Assembly (NCBI GenBank): GCA_028698975.1
Contig: JAQVVK010000114.1
Location: 1-6,987 of the forward strand
Length of the DNA: 6,987 bases
Source of the DNA: Victivallaceae bacterium
GTDB taxonomy: Bacteria > Verrucomicrobiota > Lentisphaeria > Victivallales > Victivallaceae
Reading direction: 5' to 3'
The position numbers and the translations under genes are program-made. Under the pieces are notes generated by a model. It saw nothing but the letters and a program-made list of their open reading frames with translations. It had not been told where the DNA came from and searched no databases. Below, piece after piece: positions 1-5,307 of the stretch (position 1 is its first letter; every line of letters starts with the position of its first letter).

Positions 1-983
1 AGCGAACCAAACGGCTCGATACGCCCGCCGCGCAGATAAAACTGCCCCTCGGTGATGTAGCCGGTGTTGTCCGGCACCGGGTGGGTCACATCGTCGCCCG
101 GCATGGTGGTCACCGCCAGAATCGTGATCGAACCGGCTCCGTCAAAGTCCACCGCCTTTTCGTAACGGGCCGCCAACTGGCTGTAAAGGTCGCCCGGATA
201 ACCGCGGTTGGAGGGGATCTGCTCCATCGTAATGGCGATTTCCTTGAGCGCGTCGGCGTAGTTGGTCATATCCGTAAGCAGCACCAGCACCCGTTTGCCC
301 TTGAGCGCGAAGCCCTCGGCCACCGCCAGCGACATATCCGGTACCATCTGGCACTCCACGGTCGGGTCGGCGGCGGTGTGAATGAACATCACCGTGCGCG
401 ACAATGCGCCGTGTTCGTCAAGCGTGCGTTTCATCGCCAGATAATCGTCGTGCTTGATACCCATGCCGCCGAGGATGATTATATCGACCTCGGCCTGAAG
501 CGCGATACGCGCCAGCAATTCGTTGTACGGCTCGCCGGCCACCGAAAAAATCGGCAGCTTCTGCGACTCGACCAGCGTATTGAACACATCGATCATCGGT
601 ATATTGGTACGGATCATGTGACGCGGTATGATACGTTTGGCCGGGTTGACCGACGGGCCGCCGATTTCAATCAGATCGCTCAAAACTTCCGGCCGGTGAT
701 CGCGCGGCGTGCCGCGCCCGGAAAACACCCGCCCCAGCAATGCGTCGGAGCCGGAGACCTGCATCTGATGGCCGAGAAAACGAACTTCGTCGCCGGTGCT
801 GACGCCCCGGCTTCCGGCGAATACCTGCAACGAAACCTTGGAGCCGTCGAGCCGGATCACCGACGCGAGCGAGGTGCCGCGTGCGCTGGTGACTTCCGCC
901 AGCTCGTTGTAGCCTACGCCGTCGGCTTCGACCGTGATTACGTTGCCGACGATCCGCGAAATCTTATGATATACTTTGCGCAT
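1..983 (-). CDS. atpB: V/A-type ATPase subunit B, C-terminus cut by left window edge
   Basis: Non-catalytic nucleotide-binding subunit of the V1 head, alternating with subunit A in the A3B3 hexamer of a membrane-bound proton- or sodium-translocating ATPase/synthase. The frame is open from ATG at 983-981 to the window edge, giving 327 residues. Bacterial B subunits usually run to about 430-460, so roughly the last quarter lies outside. A beta-barrel N-terminus (about 1-75, starting MRKVYHKISRIVGNVITVEA) is followed by the nucleotide-binding core. Diagnostic segments are SVAGEPYNELLARIA (about 147-161), the TDMTNYADALKEIA stretch (237-250), IPSNRGYPGDLYSQLAARYE (256-275), and MPGDDVTHPVPDNTGYITEGQ (294-314). 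There is no classical P-loop, as expected for B rather than A. The start follows the atpA stop (TAA at 987-985) by a single base. A GGAGG Shine-Dalgarno (998-994) lies inside the end of atpA, about 10 bases upstream, which suggests translational coupling. The variant wording (IHTAADPTVE, MEQIPSNRGYPGD) resembles chlamydial B subunits as I recall them. Confidence 0.96.
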   Translation of the reverse strand, partial: MRKVYHKISRIVGNVITVEADGVGYNELAEVTSARGTSLASVIRLDGSKVSLQVFAGSRGVSTGDEVRFLGHQMQVSGSDALLGRVFSGRGTPRDHRPEVLSDLIEIGGPSVNPAKRIIPRHMIRTNIPMIDVFNTLVESQKLPIFSVAGEPYNELLARIALQAEVDIIILGGMGIKHDDYLAMKRTLDEHGALSRTVMFIHTAADPTVECQMVPDMSLAVAEGFALKGKRVLVLLTDMTNYADALKEIAITMEQIPSNRGYPGDLYSQLAARYEKAVDFDGAGSITILAVTTMPGDDVTHPVPDNTGYITEGQFYLRGGRIEPFGS

Positions 984-984
984 C

Positions 985-2727
985 TTATTTCTTCCTCCGT
1001 TCCGCGAGCTTGGCGGCGATGGCTTTTTCCTGAGTCTTGAATTCGTCTGAATCCATGACCAGATAATTGAGGTCGATGAAAAGCTGACGAAGCTCAAGGA
1101 ACCAACGCCGCGCCTCCTCCTTGCCGGAGAATGCGAAGTCGGCTTCAAGCACGTCGCTTATCATGGCAAACATATAACGCTGCCGGTCGTCGCCGGTCGC
1201 GCCGTCGATCTTGTCAAAGGTGTTTTGTTGAAGATAAACATAGTCGAGAAATTCGCTCTTCAAATAGAGCATGAAGTCCTCAATACCGGTGCCGTCCTCG
1301 CCGATCACCTTCATCATCTGATTGACTTCGGAGCCGCGGCGCAACACCTGTCGGGCGACGGCCAGCTGGTCTTCCGGCACCACGCTATTGTATTTGCTCC
1401 AGCTCTCCAGCGGCCCGATGGCCGGGTAGCGGCGTGCGTCGGAGCGTTCGCGTGACAGACCGAGAAACGCGCCCACCACTTTCAACGTGGCTTGCGTCAC
1501 CGGTTCTTCGAAGTTGCCGCCGGCGGGCGAAACCGCGCCGCCGATGGTTACCGAACCGGTTTCGCCGGTGCGAAGTTTTACCAGCCCGGCGCGCTCATAA
1601 AATCCGGCGATACGCGATTCCAGATAAGCCGGGAAGGATTCCTCGCCGGGAATCTCCTCCAGGCGGCCCGACATTTCGCGCAGTGCCTGCGCCCAGCGGC
1701 TGGTCGAGTCGGCCAGCAGCAAGGTATTCAACCCCATCTGGCGGTAATACTCGGCCAGCGTCACCGCCGTGTAAACCGACGCTTCGCGTGCGGCCACCGG
1801 CATGGAGCTGGTGTTGCAGATGATTATGGAGCGGTTCATCAGCGGCTGCCCGGTGCGAGGGTCGACCAGCTCCGGGAACTCGCGCAAAATCTCGACCACC
1901 TCGCCGGCGCGTTCGCCGCAGGCCGCCATCACCACCACGTCGGCTTCGGCGTTGGTGCTTATGGCGTGCTGAAGCACCGTCTTGCCCGCTCCGAACGGTC
2001 CGGGCGTACAAAAGGTGCCGCCCACCGCGACCGGGAAAAAGCTGTCGATCGAGCGGGTCTTGGTGATAAGGGTCTTTTCCGGCATCAGTTTTTCCTGATA
2101 ATCGGGAATCGGTATCTTGACCGGCCAGAATTGGGTCATGGTGACTTTGCGCTGCTCGCCCTGTTCATTTTCCACCGTCGCCATGGTGTCGTCGATGGTG
2201 TAGCTCCCGGCGGGGGCTACGCTTACAACCGACCACTCGCCGCGCCACTGAAAAGGCACCATTATATAATGGGTTACAATGCCCTCCGGCACCGAACCCA
2301 CCCGGTCGCCGGCGACCACCTTGTCGCCCGCCTTGGCCAGCGGAGTAAAATCCCACTTTGTCGTATTGTCGAGCGCACGCAGATAGACGCCGCGCTGGAG
2401 AAAGAAGCCGGATTTCTCGGCCAGAAGATTGAGCGGGTTCTGCAACCCGTCGTAAACCTTGGTCAGCAACCCGGGGCCAAGCTCGACGCACAGCAGCTCG
2501 CCGGTGAACTCCACCTCGTCGCCCACTTTTAGACCGTTGGTGCTTTCAAACACCTGAAGGTCGGCGCGGTCGCCGCGCACTCGAATGACTTCGCATTTCA
2601 GATGGGCGTCGCCGGTCTTGGCGTACGCCACTTCGTTTTGCATCACCTCTCCGGTGAACTCAACGGTCATGAGGTTGCCGTTTACCCCGACGATCCTCGC
2701 CGTATTTCTTGCTTCGCTTTCGCTCAT
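985..2727 (-). CDS. atpA: V/A-type ATPase catalytic subunit A
   Basis: Catalytic subunit of the V1 head, which hydrolyses or synthesises ATP at the A/B interfaces. It has 580 residues, near the usual A-subunit length of about 580-600. Domains: N-terminal barrel (about 5-75), the A-specific bulge region (about 105-190), nucleotide-binding core (about 215-450) and helical C-terminal domain (about 455-580). The Walker A P-loop is GPFGAGKT at 243-250. GER at 271-273 carries the expected catalytic glutamate. NTSSMPVAAREASVYTAVTL (305-324) and LLLADSTSRWAQALREMSGR (336-355) are family signatures. The Cys found inside many eukaryotic A-subunit P-loops (GAFGCGKT) is Ala247 here, with a Cys just outside at 240. 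The frame extends upstream to 2799, but ATG 2727 is chosen because homologous sequence begins there and an AGGAGC site (2739-2734) sits 7 bases upstream. This start is one base after the TGA of the DUF2764 gene, and the stop is one base before atpB, so coupling on both sides is likely. Confidence 0.97.
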   Translation of the reverse strand: MSESEARNTARIVGVNGNLMTVEFTGEVMQNEVAYAKTGDAHLKCEVIRVRGDRADLQVFESTNGLKVGDEVEFTGELLCVELGPGLLTKVYDGLQNPLNLLAEKSGFFLQRGVYLRALDNTTKWDFTPLAKAGDKVVAGDRVGSVPEGIVTHYIMVPFQWRGEWSVVSVAPAGSYTIDDTMATVENEQGEQRKVTMTQFWPVKIPIPDYQEKLMPEKTLITKTRSIDSFFPVAVGGTFCTPGPFGAGKTVLQHAISTNAEADVVVMAACGERAGEVVEILREFPELVDPRTGQPLMNRSIIICNTSSMPVAAREASVYTAVTLAEYYRQMGLNTLLLADSTSRWAQALREMSGRLEEIPGEESFPAYLESRIAGFYERAGLVKLRTGETGSVTIGGAVSPAGGNFEEPVTQATLKVVGAFLGLSRERSDARRYPAIGPLESWSKYNSVVPEDQLAVARQVLRRGSEVNQMMKVIGEDGTGIEDFMLYLKSEFLDYVYLQQNTFDKIDGATGDDRQRYMFAMISDVLEADFAFSGKEEARRWFLELRQLFIDLNYLVMDSDEFKTQEKAIAAKLAERRKK

Positions 2728-2728
2728 A

Positions 2729-3307
2729 TCAAAGCTCCTGACTCGTGGAAGTTGTTTCTGATCCGGGGGCGGCACCGGAAATACGGTCAACCGCCGCATT
2801 GAAGTTTTCGCGTCCTGCCGCAGCGTCGCGGTTTCGGTATTTGTCGAGCAGCTCGAATTTCAGCCGCAGTACGCAGAGTTTGTCCAAATCAAATTCGTGG
2901 CCGGCCTCCAGCTCGTCGAGCCGTTTCCAGCGCAAAAGGTCGATCATGCGTTCGCGTTCGGCCGGCGGCTCCTGGGCCAACTGGGCCAAACCCCGGTCGA
3001 TCTCACCGTAAAACTCGATCGGCGTCGGAAGTTTCTCGTCGCCGCCGTTAAGCCGCCGTTCGGCAATGCGGGTGCGTAAATACTGCTCGAATTTGGCGTA
3101 TTCACCGTAAATGCCGTATTGACCGGAGGCGCAGTCTGGCGAACGGGGCGCGGCAAGGCGGCCCGACGTTAGTTTGGCAAAATCCTCCGGCTCCATTGCC
3201 GCCTCGCAGCAGCGGTCAAACGCGGCTCTGGTAAGCCGTGATTCAACGCCGAAAACCGGCGTCGGCAGCGATGCGCATAAAAAATAATACATTGTCGCCC
3301 CGGTCAT
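2729..3307 (-). CDS. DUF2764 family protein, V-ATPase operon-associated
   Basis: Uncharacterised protein encoded between subunits E and A, the slot held by the DUF2764 gene (CT309) in Chlamydia. It has 192 residues from ATG 3307, or 187 from the internal ATG at 3292. Recognition rests on the N-terminal MYYFLCASLPTP (residues 6-17) and on the Arg/Trp-Lys-Arg segment before LDELEAGHEFDLDKLCVLRL (131-150), both typical of the family as I remember it. The rest is charged, probably helical and soluble, with no signal peptide or membrane segment. The C-terminal tail (about 175-192) is Ser/Thr-rich and probably disordered. ATG 3307 overlaps the atpE stop as ATGA, which favours re-initiation. ATG 3292 matches the usual family N-terminus and has a GGGGCG stretch a few bases upstream, so either start is possible. 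By position it may serve as a C-, F- or G-like stalk subunit or assembly factor of the V-ATPase. That role is inferred, since no homology to those subunits is visible by eye. Confidence 0.85.
   Translation of the reverse strand: MTGATMYYFLCASLPTPVFGVESRLTRAAFDRCCEAAMEPEDFAKLTSGRLAAPRSPDCASGQYGIYGEYAKFEQYLRTRIAERRLNGGDEKLPTPIEFYGEIDRGLAQLAQEPPAERERMIDLLRWKRLDELEAGHEFDLDKLCVLRLKFELLDKYRNRDAAAGRENFNAAVDRISGAAPGSETTSTSQEL
2734..2739 (-). promoter_or_regulatory. Shine-Dalgarno site deciding the atpA start
   Basis: AGGAGC on the minus strand lies within the last codons of the DUF2764 gene, 7 bases before ATG 2727. It supports that start over the in-frame ATG at 2799, which would add 24 residues not resembling an A subunit. 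The site is embedded in the upstream coding sequence, so it is probably exposed by ribosomes finishing DUF2764. Confidence 0.7.
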
Positions 3308-3906
3308 TTCCCGCCGAGCAGAGCCGCGAGCCGCGGGCCGACGTATTCCCCGACCAGACCGGTGATGGCCTCCTCGGTAAAGTCGTAATAGACCGCTCCG
3401 TCGCGGAAACTTACTTCCAATCCGCCCTTGATGGTGCTGTCGGCAAATATGCGCGGCTGTTTTTTGAAACTTCCGGCCAGCGAAGCTGCCAGCATTTTGT
3501 CGAGCGCATCGGCGTCCTTGACGGCGGTGCGTGCGGAAATCTGCGCATCGGGGTCGGCGGCGAATTTCGCGGCCAGCTCCTTGACCAGCCCGGCCATGAA
3601 TTCCGGGGTGAGGGCCGCGGCCGAAGCGTTGGCAACGGCGCGATCCATGCGTTTCTTTAGCTCGCTCTGGAGCTCGAGTATGATGTCGCGGGCGGCCTGT
3701 CGCACCGCCGCTTCGGAGCGGGCGGCCAGAGCTTCGCCGTCGGCTTTGGCGGCGGCAACGGTCTTTTCGGCCTGCGCCTTGGCGTCGGAGAGGAGTTTGT
3801 CGGCTTGCGCCCGGGCTTCTGAAACAATACGGGCGGCTTCGGCATCGGCCTTTTTTACGCCCTCCTCGTTAATGCGTTCAAGCAGACTTTGAAGTTCCTC
3901 GGACAT
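3304..3906 (-). CDS. atpE: V/A-type ATPase subunit E (peripheral stalk)
   Basis: Peripheral stalk subunit linking the V1 head to the membrane sector so that the A3B3 ring does not turn with the rotor. It has 200 residues, the usual size for subunit E. Residues 1 to about 100 form one long Ala/Lys/Glu/Asp-rich helix with stator coiled-coil character (for example EAARIVSEARAQADKLLSDA, 23-42). Residues about 100-200 form the globular C-terminal domain that caps the head, ending in GGLEVSFRDGAVYYDFTEEA (161-180) followed by ITGLVGEYVGPRLAALLGGK, a recognisable subunit E terminus. It is the first gene of the ATPase block and has the best ribosome site in the window (AGGGAGGAG at 3920-3912, 5 bases before the ATG). 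Its stop overlaps the next start by 4 bases. E normally pairs with a G/H-type helix subunit, and none is encoded between E and A here. Confidence 0.92.
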   Translation of the reverse strand: MSEELQSLLERINEEGVKKADAEAARIVSEARAQADKLLSDAKAQAEKTVAAAKADGEALAARSEAAVRQAARDIILELQSELKKRMDRAVANASAAALTPEFMAGLVKELAAKFAADPDAQISARTAVKDADALDKMLAASLAGSFKKQPRIFADSTIKGGLEVSFRDGAVYYDFTEEAITGLVGEYVGPRLAALLGGK

Positions 3907-3911
3907 GAAAG

Positions 3912-3920
3912 CTCCTCCCT
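3912..3920 (-). promoter_or_regulatory. Strong Shine-Dalgarno site for atpE
   Basis: Read on the minus strand, AGGGAGGAG lies 5 bases before the ATG at 3906-3904. It is the longest match to the anti-Shine-Dalgarno sequence in the window and fits the first gene of a highly expressed operon. It fixes the atpE start. Confidence 0.75.
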
Positions 3921-3957
3921 ATGTACAAATGATGTTAAATCAAGATAACTATTTATT

Positions 3958-3986
3958 AATTTACCCCGAATTAACTGTTTTTTCAA
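3958..3986 (-). promoter_or_regulatory. Candidate sigma-70-like promoter of the V-ATPase operon
   Basis: On the minus strand, TTGAAA (3986-3981, 5 of 6 to the -35 consensus TTGACA) and TAAATT (3963-3958, 4 of 6 to TATAAT) are separated by exactly 17 bases. The pair sits in the only AT-rich stretch of the window, between the DUF3999 stop and the atpE ribosome site. Transcription would start near 3951, giving a leader of about 45 bases. AT-rich DNA yields such matches easily, and promoter rules in this phylum are poorly known, so this is a candidate only. Confidence 0.35.
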
Positions 3987-3999
3987 TCTCCGGCGGAAA

Positions 4000-5307
4000 T
4001 TATTCCTCGTTTTTATCGACGCTGCGAAACACGCGCCACAATGCAATGCCTACCGCGGCAACCAAAACAATCAACGCAAACGACGGAATATATTGTTTTA
4101 TCAAAGTCCACCGGTTGATGCGGAAATCCGGATTGCGCTCCGGGGTGGTGTGAAAAAATTCGACCGCGTTGTCCAGCCCGGCTTTTTCAAGAATGGCCTG
4201 CGCGTCGTTGTCGGGGATCGGAGCGTTTTTGCCGAAATACAGCTTTAGATCCGGTTGGGCGGCATTAAAATAAAGTTTGTAGCACAGCCCGATACCGGTT
4301 ATGTTAAGGTCGTTTAAGGGAGCGGCGTCGCCGTTGTATATCTCAATGCGAAACCGTCCCGAACGGTTCACCCCGCCCAGCTGGATCAGGTTTTTTTTGC
4401 ATGGCGGCCGCCCCGGCTCGGGCAGACGCTCGATCACCCCGGAACCGGCCGCGACCATGTCGCCGTCGTTGTCAACGAACACCTTGACCCGGCGCGAAAA
4501 CGCGGGGTCGGATGCCATAATTCGAAATCCGGTCAAGGGTTCGAGATCAGTCTTTATCTCGATGATCGTGCTGCGGTCGCCTTCGTCGATCGATTTGACC
4601 GTGACCGGATACAGCATGGTGACCGCTTCATATCGTTGCGGAGCGGGTGTCATCAGTTCAAAACGGTCAACCCTTATCGCGGTGCGCCGCTCGGTGAACG
4701 TCTCGGTTTTTCCCGACGGACCATTGACCACGGTGACCACCGAACATGGCTGCTTTTGCACGAAATCGCTCAACTTTATCCGGAAAAAACGCGCCGACTC
4801 CGGCGGAAATTGCGTTTCTTTTGCACTGAAATCGGCGTGACACGAGTAATCGAATATTTTTACCGCCTCGCCGACCGGCGTCCAATCCTTGCCGTCGTCG
4901 CTTTTCTCGACCGTCATGGATTTAAAGAAGTCGCGGCTTTTGGTATGCACGTTAATTTGACCGACCGGTTGCTTCTGTAAATTTTCGACGATGAATATCC
5001 CGATATTGTCTTTTATATCGACTCCGGTGAGCTTTGAGGGTACGGAGCGGTAATGCCGCAGCCCGTCCGGTCTGGTGTCGGATTTGATGAAACACGCCAC
5101 GTTGTTTCCCTGCGCGTCAACCACCCGCAAATCGTTACATATCGAGCCGATTTTTGAGTATATTTCGGCGTCAAGCCGCATAAAACCGGTCTTGACACCG
5201 GCGGAGTCCGCCTTGTTTACGAGGGGAGTGCGCCACTCCAGAAAATCATTGCCGCAGACCGTGGCCGCCGCCAAAAGCGCGGCCGATAGAAATAAACCCT
5301 TCTTCAT
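4000..5307 (-). CDS. DUF3999-like secreted, membrane-anchored protein
   Basis: Envelope protein of unknown function with 435 residues. A signal peptide is clear: MKKG, a hydrophobic core LFLSAALLAAATV, and probable cleavage near VCG-N (about residue 19). The Cys at 18 lacks a proper lipobox, so a lipoprotein is less likely. The mature part is mostly beta-like. DLRVVDAQGNNVACFI (59-74) and LYFGKNAPIPDNDAQAIL (356-373) resemble the beginning and end of DUF3999 proteins as I recall them. A middle stretch (about 115-185, with VEKSDDGKDWTPVG) and a second (about 255-350) look like discoidin/galactose-binding-type beta sandwiches, a weaker call. One membrane helix (about 407-426, SFALIVLVAAVGIALWRVF) near the C-terminus is followed by a short charged tail, predicting a large extracytoplasmic domain and a cytoplasmic end. 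The ATG overlaps the DUF2339 stop as ATGA and has AAGGA (5318-5314) 6 bases upstream. This pairing is known in other bacteria and supports the family call. Confidence 0.75.
   Translation of the reverse strand: MKKGLFLSAALLAAATVCGNDFLEWRTPLVNKADSAGVKTGFMRLDAEIYSKIGSICNDLRVVDAQGNNVACFIKSDTRPDGLRHYRSVPSKLTGVDIKDNIGIFIVENLQKQPVGQINVHTKSRDFFKSMTVEKSDDGKDWTPVGEAVKIFDYSCHADFSAKETQFPPESARFFRIKLSDFVQKQPCSVVTVVNGPSGKTETFTERRTAIRVDRFELMTPAPQRYEAVTMLYPVTVKSIDEGDRSTIIEIKTDLEPLTGFRIMASDPAFSRRVKVFVDNDGDMVAAGSGVIERLPEPGRPPCKKNLIQLGGVNRSGRFRIEIYNGDAAPLNDLNITGIGLCYKLYFNAAQPDLKLYFGKNAPIPDNDAQAILEKAGLDNAVEFFHTTPERNPDFRINRWTLIKQYIPSFALIVLVAAVGIALWRVFRSVDKNEE

Larger units (their letters stand above)
3907..3999. 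other. AT-rich intergenic region between the two gene blocks
   Basis: This 93-base region is the only intergenic stretch longer than one base. It is strongly AT-rich in the middle (about 3921-3987), in contrast to the GC-rich genes on both sides. It holds the candidate promoter and atpE ribosome site listed separately, plus a small AT-only inverted repeat (TTAATT / AATTAA). No RNA gene, open frame of note or GC-rich terminator hairpin with a T-run was found on either strand. Confidence 0.8.

Noticed and set aside
81..1040. A 319-codon open frame on the plus strand opposite atpB.
   Set aside because: It lies antisense to a clear V-ATPase B subunit. Its product is rich in His, Arg and Gly with no recognisable domain. 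It results from the strong codon bias of the real gene, which leaves few stops on the other strand.
1492..2532. A 346-codon open frame on the plus strand inside atpA.
   Set aside because: It is entirely antisense to the catalytic core of subunit A. Its composition (many His, Arg, Gly and Gln) is typical of shadow translation in GC-rich genes, with no independent ribosome site or family resemblance.
2728..2799. A 24-residue N-terminal extension of subunit A from ATG 2799.
   Set aside because: The extension overlaps the end of the DUF2764 gene, does not resemble an A-subunit N-terminus, and the good ribosome site lies just before ATG 2727.
3988..4001. A 14-base sequence (ctccggcggaaatt) found again at 4798-4811, suggesting a repeat or site.
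   Set aside because: Only two copies exist; one spans the stop of the DUF3999 gene and the other is inside it. A single 14-base match is not surprising in 7 kb of GC-biased sequence, and there is no further similarity around the copies.
3981..4002. Possible intrinsic terminator after the DUF3999 stop (TCCGCCGGA followed by an A-rich stretch on the minus strand).
   Set aside because: The stem would be only three base pairs and is followed by A residues, not T residues, in the direction of transcription.
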